Source of the DNA: Delphinapterus leucas
Taxonomy: Eukaryota > Chordata > Mammalia > Artiodactyla > Monodontidae
Reading direction: 5' to 3'
DNA: 64,000 nt
Assembly: GCF_002288925.2 (NCBI RefSeq)
Contig: NW_022098067.1
Coordinates: forward strand, 14,099 to 78,098
Numbering within the stretch: position 1 is the stretch's first letter; each line of letters begins with the position of its first letter. Below are positions 24,224 through 37,950 of this stretch, in pieces. The notes beneath the pieces were generated by a model. The model did no database searches. It was not told the origin of the DNA and was given only the letters and a program-made list of their open reading frames with translations. The translations under genes and the position numbers were made by a program.

Positions 24224-24832
24224 TCAGAGGATAATGGAGGTAATAATATTATATGTAAATAAAATTTCAGAAGAAATTTTAGAGACACAATGTCTGGCTG
24301 AGAATTTTAATTTTCAACTGCATTTATAAAAACGTAGGCAAAAATTTTGGCAAAACTATGAAATCATTTTTTTTTCCTCCATCCCTTCTACCACTTATGT
24401 ATTTAATAGTCCCTCTCCCTTTCTGCCAACCCCCTCTCTGCCCTCTTGCCTCTTATCCTATAACTGCTTTCCAAAGAGTATTACTCTCAATAAAATCTAT
24501 CTCAAAGTATCAGTCTGACACATAAGTCACCATTTTAAGATTAGCTGATAACATGTATATTTCATTTGGACCTTTTACGTAGTCACTGTGTAGATGGGCC
24601 TACATAATTAACATAGGGTTACCTACTTTTCATTTTACCAAGTAAGAACATTACCATCAACCCTCAGAATAAAAATTACCACCTATTTTCATTATCATTT
24701 CACAAAGAAAAGAAACTTTAATACTAAAAAAGGCAGAAAGGACATAATCTCAGAATAAAAGATGGTTCTTGCCAATAATACTGACCCCGATCACACCCCC
24801 CTTTATTGTTATATGTTTATTATAGTGTGTTA

Positions 24833-25035
24833 TATAGTATATATATATATAGTATATATTATATATAGTATAATATATATATTGTATATATAGTGTATAT
24901 ATGTGTATATATAGTATATATATATAATAGTATAGTGTATATATGTGTATATATATGTGTATATATGTGTATATATAGTATATATATAATAGTATAGTAT
25001 ATAGTATATATTATATATAGTATAATAAACTATGT
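24833..25035. repeat. AT-rich imperfect tandem array
   Basis: About 200 bases of TATA units with recurring GTGTATATATGTGTATATAT and TATATAGTATAATA phrases. GTTTATTATAGTGTG occurs on both sides (24816-24830 and 25034-25048), so the array may sit between direct repeats. Confidence 0.9.
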
Positions 25036-25129
25036 TTATTATAGTGTGCTATTTTTATTTTTCTGTGGACTGCTGAAAACTTTGTGATGATCTAGCCCTT
25101 GGTTTTTGGACAGATATTTGAGGATTTCT

Positions 25130-25290
25130 GTTATAGAGCAAAGAGTGTATAGTCAGATGGTTCTGGGTTTGAGTTCTGACTCTGTTACCTGCTGGCTCTG
25201 TGATCAGGGGAAAGTGTTCTGAGCTCTGAGCCCTGGTTTCCTTATCTGCAATACAGTAGTCATGAGGATGAGAGAAATCACACACACACA
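25130..25290 (+). repeat. MIR SINE
   Basis: TCTGACTCTGTTACCTGCTG, GCTCTGTGATCAGGGG and GGTTTCCTTATCTGCAATAC follow the MIR core. A CA microsatellite begins at its 3' end. Confidence 0.75.
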
Positions 25291-25321
25291 CACACACACC
25301 CACACACACACACACACACAC
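25279..25321. repeat. CA microsatellite
   Basis: About 21 CA units with one interruption (CACC). Confidence 0.95.
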
Positions 25322-25789
25322 GTGCCTGGTACATGTCAACATCAAGGTCTGACCCAAGCTATAAGACTTTGTAGTTTATTTTGGCCCCAAGAACCAATAA
25401 CTGACTGGCTAGTATGACATTTAGTGAATGTTGCGATTTGGTCTGGGATCCTAAGTCACCAAAGAGTTTAGTCTTTACCTAATTTTTTAAACACACTTCA
25501 TTAGTATAACATGCAATAGTAGGCAAGGTTGAGAAGAGGAGAAAGGAACGCTAGAGAATGTTGGAGGTAGTCCAGAGACCTCAGCAGAAAGGGGTTAGGA
25601 GGTCTACTAGTATGTTGAGGATTTGGCTGAGGGTAAAAGAAAATTAAATTATATGACAGGATGAGAATTATGGGCATGGGTATTTTAATTGACAGTAAAT
25701 AAATAAATCAATGGTGAAGAGAATAAAAGGTGACTACGTATGGTAGATGGGACGGATCTCTGTATTTGGATTCAGAGGGCATAAAATAT

Positions 25790-25985
25790 ATCCTCAGATG
25801 GACTATTTTTAGCTGTGTGACCTTGATCTAATCACTTAATCTCTTAGATGCAATATTTTCACTATGAAATCGAGATAGCAATACCTACTTCTCAAGATTG
25901 TTGAGAAGGCAGATGGGAAAATGAGAGAATATGAGAAAATACTCAGTGTGATTCCTAACACATAATAAACCATCAATATTTGAAT
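25790..25985 (+). repeat. MIR SINE
   Basis: GCTGTGTGACCTTGATCTAA and TCACTTAATCTCTTAGATGC followed by AATACCTACTTCTCAAGATT fit MIR. Confidence 0.75.
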
Positions 25986-26954
25986 ACTAAGAAAATATTT
26001 ATTGTAAATATACTAGAAACCTGCTAAAATCGTTGCATACGTTTTCTCATTACTGAGGTCTTTTTTGTGAAATCTAAATATCAACTAAAAATGATTGACC
26101 GGTAACTATGTTTATGTCCTTTAAGGGTATTTGTTTAATCATTTAATATTGATCAGTGGGTATAGATATTAACTAAATCATTACTGACAGTGACACTTTA
26201 CTAGTGATATTGCCATAGATACCTGATGTGGTTTTTCATATATAGTATCTTACTCTCTACCTTTGTAATCTAAGAATTTGGGGACTATATTGGTAAAGTA
26301 CTTGCATATTGTTTAACTGTATGCTCAGACCTTAGATTTGTTAGGAATTTCTGGTGTTTTCATTGTGATGATTTCTAACTTATGTCAGTGGCAAAACTTA
26401 ACTCCATTCTGCCTTCTTTGAAGTACTGAATAGGGAGTTCAGTCTGCTAAAAGATGCTTAAAGAAAATGTGAGAAAGGATGGCAAAAAGAGGAATTTATT
26501 GATAAGTATTTATGGTATATGTTTCAGGAAGTTTCTTCAAGGAGACCTTTCTAGTGAAATCTAGTGGAATTTCTAGTGGAATCCCCTTTGAAGTTAATAA
26601 TCCACTCCTAGCCAGGAATCACATGGCTTTCACGGAGGAAGGGACCTTTGTGATCTCACTAGAGAGGGCAGCCGGGAGAGTGGTCAGGAATGAAGAGAAG
26701 GGAGAAGAGTAAGAAGCTCAGGTCCCCATGAGGAAAGTGACTGTGAGAAAATTCTGAAACAAAGAATTAATAACAATGTTGAAATGTATTGATGGTCTCA
26801 ATTACTATCTTACTGTATGATGAAATGCAAATTTATATCTCCAGGCTGAATTCTCTGAATTCAAGACCTGTATTTCCAACTGCCTTCCAGACATATCCAT
26901 TCATCGGTCTCACTAGCATTTCAAACTACATATGTACAAACTGGAATTCCTGTT

Positions 26955-29900
26955 TACTCCTTTAATTTTGCTTTACTTCTTAATTTTATTCTTTCCCTAT
27001 TGAATGGCCTTAGCTTCCTTGTAAAAAATCAACCGAGCATAGATACATGGGTTTATTTCTGGACTGTCAATTTTATTCCATTTACCTATATGTCTATTCT
27101 CATGTTAGTATCACATTGTCATGATTACTTTTGCTTTCTAGTAAATTTTGAGATTGAGAAGTCTGAGCTCTCCAACTTTGTTCTTCTTTTTCAAAATATT
27201 TTGGCTATTCTGGGTCTTATGAGTTTCCATATAGATTTTAAGATCAGCTTGTCAGTTTCCCTGAAGAAACCAGTGATATTCTGATAGGGATTGTGTTGAG
27301 TCTGCAGATCAATTTTGAGAGAAACTCCCATCTTAAAAACATGAAGCCTGACCCATGAACATAAGATATCTTTCCACTTAGACCTCGTTTAATTTCTCCC
27401 AACAATGTTTTGTAGTTTTCATATTACAAGTTTTCTACTTGTTCTGTTAAAATTTGTTTCTTAGTATGTTTTTCTTCTTGATGTTATTGTAAGTGGAATT
27501 GTTTTCTTAATTTTATTTTTGCATTGTTCATTGCAGTGTACAGAAATACAATAGATTTTTTTCACTTTGAACACGTACTCTGCAAACTTGATGAACTCAT
27601 TTATTAGTTATAACAGTTTTTTTTCTTTTGAGGATTCTTTAGGCTTTTCTATGTAAAAGATTATACGACATACAAATAAAGATAATTTTACTTTCTTTCC
27701 AATCTTTTCTATCATTAATTTTTTATATCATTCATTCTTGCTTAATTGCCCCACTAGAACCTCCAGTAAAATGTTGAATAGAAGTGGTGAGAATGGAAAT
27801 TTTTTTCTTGTTCCTGATATTAGGGGGAAAGCATCCAATCATTCACCACTGAGTATGATATCAGCTGTGGGTTTTCATAGATGTCTTATATTAGACTGAA
27901 CATTTTCCTTCTATTCCTAGTTTGTTGAATGTTTTTATCATGCAGTGGTGTTTGATTTTGTGAAATGCTTTTTCTACATCTATTGAGATGATCATATGGT
28001 TTTTAATTTTTTTATTCTATTGGTATGGTGTATTATATTAATTGATTTTCAGATGTTAAACCAACCTTGCATTCCTGGGAAAAAAAATTTCCCCTTGGTA
28101 ATTCTTTTTATATGTTTCTGGATTTGGTTTGCTAGTACTTTTGGAGGGTTTTTGCATCCACATTCACAATATATTGGTCTGAAGTTTTATTTTCTTGTGG
28201 TGCCTTTGTTTGGTTTCCATAGAAGGGCAATGATGGCCTCATACAATAAGTTGGGAAGTATTCCTTCCTCTTCTATTTTTTGGAGGAGTTTGTGAAAAAT
28301 TGGCAATAATTCTTTAAATGTTTTGGTAGAATTCACCAGTGAAACATGTAGGCCTAGGTTTTTCTTTGTGGATAATTTTTTAAATTATGAATTAAATCTC
28401 TTCACTGGTTATAGATGTATTCAAGCTGTCTATTTCTTCTTGACTCAGTTTCATCACTTTGTAGATTTCTAGGAATTTGTCTGTTTCATCCAAATTTTCT
28501 AATTGATTGGCACATAATTGTTCATTCCTTTATAACCCATTTTATTTCTGTAAGGTTTGTAGTAATGTTCCCTCTTTCATTTCTGATTTTAGTAATTTTG
28601 GTGTTTTTTTTACTAGGTCAATTTAGTGAGCAGTTTGTCAATTTTCTTGACCTTTTCAAAGAACCAAATTTAGTTTTGCTGATTTTCTCAAATTGTTTAT
28701 ATATTCTCTACTTCATTCATTTTCACTGTAATCTTTATTATTTCCTTTTTTCCTGCTTATTTTAGGATTAATTTGCTCTTTTTTCCAGTGTCTTAAGTGG
28801 AAAGTTAGGTCATTGATTTGAGTTTTTTCTTCTTTTTAAACATGGGTATTTACAGCTAGAAATTTCCCTTTGAGCACGGCTTTAACTTCATCAATAAGTT
28901 CTCATATGCTGTATTTTAATTTTCATTCACTTTTACGTATTTTCTAATTTCTCTTGTGATTTCTTCTTGTCCCATTTTTTGTTGAAGAGCATGAAGTATA
29001 ATTTCCACTTATTTGTAAATTTTTCAGTTTTCCTTCCGGTATTGATTTCTAGCTTTATTCCAATGTGATCAGAGAAGATATTTTGTATGATTTTAATGGT
29101 TTTAAATTTACTGAGGCTTGTGTTTTGGTCTAACGTATCATCTGTACCGGACAATGTTCTACATGCACCTGAGAAGTGTGTGTAGTCTTCTTTTGTTGAG
29201 TGAAGTGTTCCATAGATATCTGTTAGGTCTAGTTGGCTTATAATGCTGTTCATGTCTTCCTTTCCTAATTGCTCTTGTTGTCCAGTCGTTCTGTCCATTA
29301 CTGAAAGTGAAGTATTGAAGTCTCCAACTATGATTATTTCAGTTGTGGTTTTCTCCCTGCATTTTTGTCAGTATTTTTGCTTCATCCATTTTGGGGCCCT
29401 GCTGTTAGGTTGTCTTATATTCCTGGTAGAGTAACCCTTCTATCACTATAAATTATCTCTCTCTATTCCTAGTAATATACTTTTTATTTTAAAAGTATTA
29501 TTTTACTGTGTTTTGTTGCCTGGTATTAGCATAGCCACCCTGGCTATCTTATGGTCATTGTTTGCATGATGTATATTTTTTCCATCCTTTTACTTTCAGT
29601 CTATTTGTATCTTTGAGTACACAGTGACATCTTGTTTTTTTATCTTTGCAATTTGATTAGATTGTTTAATCTATTCACATTTAATATTATTGATATAATT
29701 AGATTTATATCTGCCATTTTGCTTTTATTTTCTACAGGTCTCATATCTTTTTTAGTTCCTTTTTTCCTCCTTAATGCTTTCTTTTGCTTTAGTGAAGAAT
29801 TTCCAGTGTACCATTTAAATTTCTTTTATGAGGTTTTTACTTCATTTAATAAAGTTATTTCCTTAGTGGTTGCTACAGAGCATACCATATATATTTTTAA

Positions 29901-30360
29901 CTTAACATAATCTGCTTCAAAGTTTATATATAAATGTATATTATATTTCTATATGTTATAAGCCCAGCCATACAATTATGTATATACATATATATATATA
30001 TATACACACACACAGCTTTATACAGTTAATTTTAATTAATTTAAAAATCAGTTAAGAGAACAAATACACATTTATACTATCTTTTATAATTACATAATTA
30101 CATTTACTGGTACTCTTTTTTTATGTGGATTCAAAATTTCAAATAACTGTCTGGGGTTACTTGCTGAAGCCTGAAGAATTTTCTTTAGTACTTCTTGTAA
30201 GGAAGATGCTAACGACAAATTCTCTGTTTTTGTTTATCTGGGAATGTTTTTATTTTGCCTTCATTTTTGAAAGATAGCTTTGTGCAATATAGGATTCTTG
30301 GTTGAGAGTTTTTTCTTTAAGCACTCTGAAGATGTTTCCCACTACTTTCTGGCCTAACTG
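26955..30360 (-). mobile_element. Old L1, reversed, about 3.4 kb
   Basis: The plus strand is T-rich and reads as reversed L1 ORF2. The minus strand near 28933-29298 gives endonuclease-like text (ISQLDLTDIYGTLHSTKEDY and later IFSDHIGIKLEIN). The block near 29400-30350 resembles the 5' part of an old L1. Divergence is high, so it predates the cetacean SINEs. It lies in MMP20 intron 8. Confidence 0.85.
29980..30014. repeat. TA/CA microsatellite
   Basis: Short TATATA run passing into CACACA within the old L1. Confidence 0.9.
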
Positions 30361-31180
30361 GTTTGGCTGACTTCCAGTCTTGTCCCCCTCTAATCCAGCC
30401 ACACTGCTGCCAGAGTGATATTTTAATAACACAAATCTTAATGGGTTGCTTCCTTGTTTAAGACATTTAGAGATATCCCTCTTTTCTATAAATTAACACT
30501 GATCTCCCTAGAAAGGCATAGGCCCTCCATGATCTCCATCCTTGGACCAAATCTCTCATTCTAGCCCACGTTCTAATCATACTGAACTGCTTGAGGTTTT
30601 CCTCCTATACACAGGCTTTTTTATGCATCAGTGCTTTTGCTTCAACTGCTCTCTCTGCCTGGAAGCGCCCTTCCCCTCCTGTTTGGGAAACTCCTACTCA
30701 ACTCTCAAGATGAAGCTCAGTCACTGTTTCTTCTAAGAACTCTTTCTTGACAATTTTGCTAGAATTGGCCATTTCCTCTTTGTTTTGCCCCATTGATCCC
30801 TGTGCAGTCTTTTACGAGGCCACCTGGATTGCTCTTAATTACTTATCTATACATTTACCCTCAACTGTAAGACTTGTTGAGGGCATTAATAACACCCAAT
30901 ATGAACTGAGTACTTACTATAGGACAGGCGTTTCACATTTTCCTCATTCATTTCCACAACTCGATGAAGTAGTTACTATTTCTGCCTCCATTTTGAAAAT
31001 GATTAAACTAAAACAGAAAGGTGATCCAGGTTGCCAGATGACTGCTGTTAGAGTTGACATTAACACTCTCTTACTCTTGTCTACACTCTTATAAACAGCA
31101 AACTTTGTGCCTTCTCATGTGTCAAGGTCCTAGTACAGATCCTGACATGTAATCATGCCCAATATATGTATGTTGAATGT
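30361..31180 (+). repeat. L2 LINE fragment
   Basis: CCCCTCTAATCCAGCCACAC, TGCATCAGTGCTTTTGCTTC and the block ending CCAATATATGTATGTTGAAT follow the L2 3' order. Confidence 0.65.
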
Positions 31181-32643
31181 GATAGTTTGGCAATACATTA
31201 AAAAAAAAAAAGATTAAAAAGCCAAGATTTTGAACTCCACCCATCTTTTAAATTTTTATTACTTATTATTTATTTCTCTATGGTGACTAACTATAAAATC
31301 CTTAAATAAACAGATTCAGCTCCAGTATTCTTGGGGTATCTAGGAAGGAAAGAATTTAGAAGACTGTATCCTATTTTGCATCAATCGTGCCTCCATATAT
31401 ATAGAAAGAGTGATTTAGGAGTGGAAAAGGGCTGGAACCTGTAGATTTGTAAGTCACTTTACACAAAATTTAGAAAACACTGACCATGTCAAAGAATGAT
31501 GGAGTTGATAGCGCCTCCCTGTCCCCCCGCCCCCCCACCCCCACCCCACCCAGTTCTCAGGAACTACTTGGTGTAATCACTGCTCTGGTATTAGTAGGCA
31601 AGGGAGAACATCTATTGGGAGAAATTAACCATAGGTAGTAGAAGTAATGTAAAGAAAAAAACTGGCTGGATCATTTAGGCCTTCTAGGAAAAGAAAAGGA
31701 AGGAATGAAAGCAAACAAACGTATGGGGAAGTAGCCCTTGTTAGTAAAGTTTAACCAGTATGTCATTTGGTAATGTAGCATATGATGGCCTCAGCATGGC
31801 AGAACCCCCTTTTGGATTTCACTTTGTAGTTCTGTGAGCTGCTCCTCTGTAAGTTACTATCAATATTACACTGACATGTGGGTTCTTACTCTTACAACCT
31901 GAATCAACCTAGCCCCAAGCCAACACTGAAGCCTCAGTGGAGGAATTCTTCAGTAGTTTTCTCATGCCATTTCATTCACTAAAACGGGTCCCCAGCCCTA
32001 GGGGTTCATGGAGAATTTCCCTGACAACCTGCACATCCAGAGACTTTTCTTCCCTTGGCACATTATTTGTGTCACAGACTGAACTAGCATGAGGACCAAA
32101 GAAGAACCTGAGGAATGACTAAGGAAAATAAATCCTAACACAATGTCAATGGGTGTCAATAGTAAAAATATTCGTCTGTAACTTGAGGCTTCTGTATTTC
32201 TTGAGTGTGTCCATGTGCTTTACCTATAGAACTTCATTGCTTCCTTTGCTTTTTCCTTCCAGCCCTCTTTCTTCCTATTTAGAATAGGATGTAATGGCTG
32301 AGGCGCCATTGATCACCTTGAATCCTGTGGCAACTATGAGAGTGGAAGCTACCTGTTAATACTAGAGCAAAATGCCAGAAGGAACTTGGGTCCCTAATGG
32401 CCATGGACCCACCTTACCAGCTCTAAATCTGATAAACTTCAGACATTTTACATATATGAGAAAGAAAGACCCTTATGTGTTTAAGTCACAGTTATTACTA
32501 GGTCTCTCTTACTAGCAGCTGAACATAATTTCTAACCAATATAGGCTTTACAAGACAATAAGATGTCATACTCATGCGTGAAATGTGTGGAATTCAGGGG
32601 GATTTATTAATAAAGATGATATGTTAGCTTTTCCTGAACTTTT

Positions 32644-32847
32644 TTTTTTTTTTTTTTGGTATGCGGGCCTCTCACTGTTGTGGCCTCTCCCGTTGTGGAG
32701 CACAGGCTCTGGATGCACAGGCTCAGCGGCTATGGCTCACGGGCCCAGCCGCTCCGCAGCATGTGGGATCTTCCCGGACCGGGGCACGAACTTGTGTCCC
32801 CTGCATCGGCAGGCGGGCTGTCAACCACTGCGCCACCAGGGAAGCCC
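32644..32847 (-). mobile_element. CHR-type SINE 5
   Basis: Reversed copy flanked by direct repeats of tttcctgaactttt (about 32630-32643 and 32848-32861). The T-run at 32641-32658 is its tail. The clean target-site duplication indicates a fairly recent insertion into MMP20 intron 8. Confidence 0.95.
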
Positions 32848-33174
32848 TTTCCTGAACTTTTGAGGTTATTTGAAAATAACCTTTTCAAGGTTATTTGTCT
32901 TATTCCTTAGTATGTAAACCGGTGTCTGTGTTGGAGAGTATGAAGTAGAAGACTCCGATTGCTGAAATGACTGTCTCTGCCTTGTCAAAAGCGGAGATTT
33001 CAGTGCAATTTCAGGGCCCTTCAGTATTGAAAAAGGAAATCCCCTTTGACCAGCTCTTTGACTGGATTGCTATTTATAGGAATACTGAAGTTTAAGCAAT
33101 CATTTGTTAATTATCACAACTTTTAAAGCAATTATTTGCTAATTACCATATAAGTTCCTACTGTTACTGAACAG

Positions 33175-33285
33175 TCACTCTTTTTGAGCACCTATTATAT
33201 GCCAGGCACTGTGCTAGGTATGTACGTGTATTATATCACTTAATACTCTCAATAACCTGGGGAGGTTAATATCAAAAGTGCCTAC
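33175..33285 (+). repeat. MIR-type repeat
   Basis: GAGCACCTATTATATGCCAG, GCACTGTGCTAGGTATGTAC and AATAACCTGGGGAGGTTAAT match the common MIR-family block. Confidence 0.65.
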
Positions 33286-35037
33286 TGCAGTTTCTTTTCC
33301 TTTCCAGCAAAAGGAGCTCTTCAATATTTGTATTAGTGTCCTAGGCCAACTTTTTAATGAATTTGTTTTATCTAGATTACTAAAGACTTTTCCTTAATAG
33401 ACACTCACAGAGGTTCAGTTGGAAAGGTTCAAAATTATTTCCTCAGGGGGATAAGGCATCGTTAAAATCAGGGACCCTCCCCTCCCCATCCCTAAATTTA
33501 TGGAGTATTATAAACCTCTCACCAGGCCCCTTGTGTTAGCCGTTAAGCCTCAGTCCTGCCTGGTTGGAGGTCCGTGCTTTACTGCGGGTGCTGGTGGGTG
33601 GTAGATTAGTCCAAAGACCAGGCGATGAATGGAGAATAGAAATAATAAGAGAGTGGATAATCCCTCCAAGGAGAATCGGGCCATGAACAGGCTTTGACAA
33701 ATAACCAAATAATCATAACTCATACTCTCACACACCTGCTCATACACGCATCTCTGGATGCCATTCTCTGAAAACCTAAAATGGGAGTCGGATTTCTCAA
33801 TATCTATCTTCCTGTATGTCAACACGGTGATTACAGCCACCTTACCTTAAAGAAAGACTTTGGAGAATATGCCCAGCAGATATTAGGGACTTAATAAAGG
33901 AATAACTATTGCTATTTCATAAAGGAAGTTCTGAAAGAAAATTAGCTGGCTTAGTGGTTTAAACATTGGACTGGAAGTGACAACTCATGACAGCAAGTAA
34001 TACTTTGAGCAATGCTACCAGGGCTTTCAGTGGCCCAGAAAAGTCAGCAGGGTCCACATTTTGACATTCATTTTTATGAAATAAATTTTTCTTTTCATGA
34101 AGTATATCTGTGCTTCAGTTATATTACTTTCTCAGCTCTAAATTGAAGAAGATGACAGATATTTATTTATAAATTTATTTTATGCCACAGAAATGGTTAT
34201 TAAAATAGATAATAGAAAATAGAATGAAAATCCTTGGACCAAAGCTGGGTCCTCTGCCAACCAGACCCTAACAGGGACCTAAAGTGTTTAGCACAGTCAC
34301 CTGTTTAGAGTCTGTTTTGGTTTCTTTCTTATAGTTCAGAAAAACAAGCAATGCTAAAGTGAGAACTGTGAATAAAGAAGGAGCAGAGGCAGCGCTTGAC
34401 AAAGAGCTGCACTCAGTTCTCTAACATGAGTCAATTAAAGTGGTAAGATGAGGCAGGAGAGATGAGGTGTGACCCTGTGTGCAGTGATTGGATCTGCTTA
34501 CAATAACCTCCTGCAAGACGGGCATGGAAATGATATGTAATCCTCCTTGGATAAGAAGAATCTTTATGTTCTGGGTTAAAGGACTTAGCAATAAGGCCTT
34601 TGCCTTTCAGTAAAAATTTCCTTCAAGGAGCCCCATAGTCATGACCACATTCATTTTGCACAAAATCACAGACTATGCTGGAATGCATAGATACTCAAGA
34701 GGAAATCAGTTCTTCTTTCAGGCATTCCCAGTGGGTAATTATATACTGGGAGTGCTACATCCACTCTCTTAGGCCACTGGGGGTCCAGTTAATGAGTGAT
34801 TTGAAAGCTTTGGATGATTCATGTGCTAAAGACCAAGCAATGGGATTATTGAATGAATGTTTCACTTATTTGGACGGTTCAGTACCTTGAAGACAGTATC
34901 AACCATCAGTAAATGACACCCCAGTGGCTGAGAAGAGTCAATGGGCCTATAGCAAACTTGCCTTGCATTCTTTTCTGCAAAAGGATTTTTCCTTCTCACT
35001 GAATACATCTGGACAATCAAAAGGAGAAAAGCCATAC

Positions 35038-35194
35038 CTGTAGTATTCATCTCCCACAAAGAAAAGGGTCTTCTGTGCATCCTTGAGATAGACGGCAGCA
35101 TCTATTCGCTGCACGTATCTTGGGAACACAAAGTCATAAATAGTCCGAGGAGTACCTTGCATTTGGAATCCTCTTGTTATCCAGTAGTGGGGTC
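35038..35194 (-). CDS. MMP20: MMP20 exon 8, hemopexin blade
   Basis: This 157-bp exon covers residues about 364-416. It reads [20 protein letters not shown], then [20 protein letters not shown] and [12 protein letters not shown]. The frame is intact with exactly 51 full codons between the two split ones. The acceptor is TCCAG and the donor GTATGG. The motifs ([14 protein letters not shown]) are those of the third hemopexin blade. Confidence 0.96.
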
Positions 35195-35599
35195 CTGGAA
35201 ACAGAAATTAAAATTTACAAAAACTCTGTACCATTTAGTGATGCTCTTTACTTATGAGGATTTCTATGCAGGATCACAAATAGGGCTAGTTTATCAGATA
35301 TTTACCATGGCTAAAACCTAGTAGGAGATAAAAGCCTCTATTCAATTCAGTAAAAGACTTAAAACTTGCTCTGGAGGCAAAATCCCTAGTGATGCCTTAA
35401 GAAAGCAAGAATATTGATACAATTATGCTTTAAATTTAACACATTCAATTTTTTCAAGATACCTTTCATCTGTATAATCTCATTTCAGTCTCATGTATGT
35501 ATGAGAGACAAGGGGCAAGCAACTCACAAAAGCTGATTCTTGCTTAAATTGGCACTAACCCTCTACCCTTAGCCCTCAGCATCAAGAAAATACAAGCTA

Positions 35600-35790
35600 A
35601 AACTGATAGTTATCACTTATTGGACAACTTCCATTGGCTAGCCATTGTCATATCTTCAAGGTTGTTATTATTATAATTATTTTGCACAGAAAGAAATGGA
35701 GACTGAGAGCAGTTAGATAACTTCCCGAAGTCACTCAAATAGTAAAGGTCTGGAGCCAGAGACATATTGTGTGCGTCCACCTCCTGAAGT
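35600..35790 (+). repeat. MIR-type repeat in MMP20 intron 7
   Basis: AAAGAAATGGAGACTGAGAG, then GTCACTCAAATAGTAAAGGT and TGGAGCC, resembles a diverged MIR-family copy. Confidence 0.55.
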
Positions 35791-36176
35791 TGCAGGCGTC
35801 TCTCCTCTCCCAGCTGCTTGTATTGTTCTCCTGAGGGTTCCATGCTGATTTTTGTGAATTAGAGGCTCTCAGAAGAGTATACCATGTCACTCAGAGCAGA
35901 GGTCCAGGGGACAGGGACTAGGTTTCTACCTCCCTGGACACTGTCACTTATCACAGTGCCTCACTAGATGACATCTTTGGCTCTGAGAAGAGTTTGATAG
36001 TCACTGTCACTCCTGTCATGGTCACAGTACAGAAGAGGGGTTTTTCATCCCCAATCTGAGGAGGAGTGACTGGAACATGCTCTGTGATAGCTAACAAATG
36101 CTGACAGTACTAGGTGTTCCAAACACACCAGGCACTGTACCCTGCCACTTCTTTCTTTGAGGGTTCTTTAGGGTAC

Positions 36177-36313
36177 CTTTAAAGAAGTAAGCTGTGCCCC
36201 TCTCAGCCACTTCATAAGCTGCATCCACATTGGACATAAGCTGGGGAAAGGAGCTGGTGATGGTGTTGGGCCGGATCCCTGACATCAAGTGAACCTGCTG
36301 ACGCCAGAAAATC
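36177..36313 (-). CDS. MMP20: MMP20 exon 7, hemopexin blade
   Basis: This 137-bp exon covers residues about 318-364. It reads [20 protein letters not shown], then [20 protein letters not shown] and AYFFK, a hemopexin repeat with the usual AAYE motif. It lies 18.4 kb downstream of exon 6 because intron 6 has been swollen by insertions. The acceptor is AATAG. The donor GTACCCTA departs from consensus at +4 and +5. Human-to-whale changes include Gln for Arg near 323 and Met-Ser for Arg-Thr near 328; none is disruptive. Confidence 0.96.
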
Positions 36314-36504
36314 CTATTGGGCGATGGAAAAGAAATCAAGATCAAGGGTTGACTTAGATCTTCAATTGAACCTGGGCTGAAATATACTGCAAACCACACT
36401 TCAGAGGCCATTTCTAAATGCCTCTTGCTCTTGCCTTGTTTTTAAGGAGAACATAATTTTTTTTTAACATATCTGGGACAGTCATAGTCTAACCAAGTTT
36501 GTTT

Positions 36505-36840
36505 TATTTATTTATTTTTGATTTTTTTTAACATCTTTATTGGAGCATAATTGCTTTACAATGATGTGTTAGTTTCTGCTTTATAACAAAGTGAATCAGT
36601 TATACATATACATATGTTCCCATATCTCTTCCCTCTTGCGTCTCCCTCCCTCCCACCCTCCCTATCCCACCCCTCTAGGTGGTCTCAAAGCACCGAGCTG
36701 ATCTCCCTGTGCTATGCGGCTGCTTCCCACTAGCTATCTATTTTACGTTTGGTAGTGTATATATGTCCATGCCAGTCTCTCGCTTTGTCACAGCTTACCC
36801 TTCCCCCTCCCCATATCCTTTTTTGACTTTAGTAAACAAT
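36505..36840 (-). mobile_element. L1 3' UTR fragment just beyond MMP20 exon 7
   Basis: Same reversed L1 3' end as at 565-775, extended to the GTAGTGTATATATGTCCATG block. It lies about 190 bp upstream of exon 7 on the MMP20 strand, close to where a branch point would be sought, but leaves the acceptor intact. Confidence 0.88.
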
Positions 36841-37950
36841 TTCTTCTCCCTTTTCATTCTTTTAGTATCTCTGTAATCCTCTTTCCTTCATTTATTTGAG
36901 GATGTTCAAAACATGAAAGGATAGCAAGTGTTGACATCAATGATTTATACACTTAAGCTGTGCACCTTCCTATTCCAAGTATCATTTGCTACAAATTTCC
37001 CTTTCCACTTCTGACCTTTTAAAAATTAAAATCTCATAAAGATAAATACCATCCAGGTGCACTTTATGGATATTATATAAATGAGCCAAACTTTTGTGGT
37101 TGGAAGAGGCTAATTATTTCCTGTAAAAACAGCAAAAACATTAACAATTATAAATGATGTTGCCTATGTATTTATCTACTGAAAACGTTTATATCTTTGG
37201 ACCTAATGGCTACTTCAGAGAAACTCTGGTACACACACATTAACTTAAGATTTATCAACTCAACCACCTGTCTATCCAGTATTATTTACATAAAATTGTG
37301 GGAGTATACAAGAGGGTACTGGGCTGAAACCTTCAATGCAAATGAAGTCCACTTTGAATTTTGGAGATGAAAATCATTCTTATAAAATACAAATAGTTTA
37401 CTTGACTCCACAGAAGCTAGAATCAACACATAAAATTATTTGCAGACAGGGAAATTGTAATAAAGTTCTGACATTTAATTTTCCATATAGCAAGTTTAGG
37501 CACTCCTCAAATCTTATGTTGAGTTTTAGTTAATTTAACAAATATTTATGGAGCACCTATCAGCAGGCACTGAGGTAGACGTCAAGGATGAAACACTGAA
37601 CAAGACTCAGGCTCTGCCCTCAAGAAGCTATAATCTAGTAGTAGAGGCAGATAAGTGATTAGACAATTATAATTCAGAGCAATTCATGCAATGAAGAGTC
37701 AAGCTCATGATGCTCTGAGAACATAGAGTGTATTCCACAGGAGGGATGTGTCATTCCATCTAGGGGGCTGGCGAAGCCATCCAGGTGAGGCACTTTAAGC
37801 TGATGACAAAATCTAAAGGAGAGCTGTACTGAGAGAGAGAAATACTTCATGTTCCTAAGCAACATCAAGAGGCAAAAGGAAAAGCACATCATGTTTTAGA
37901 AGGCTGTAAGCTGGAGCTGCAATTCCGATGCTGACCAGTATCTCCAAGTC

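Larger units (their letters stand above)
31181..35037. other. MMP20 intron 8, mostly unrecognised
   Basis: Apart from the SINE at 32644, the MIR-type block at 33175 and a C-rich tract at 31521-31552, nothing is identified. Confidence 0.4.

Noticed and set aside
25279..25321. Regular repeats that might suggest a repeat-spacer array
   Set aside because: They are simple CA microsatellites without spacers; the genome is mammalian and no CRISPR array is expected.
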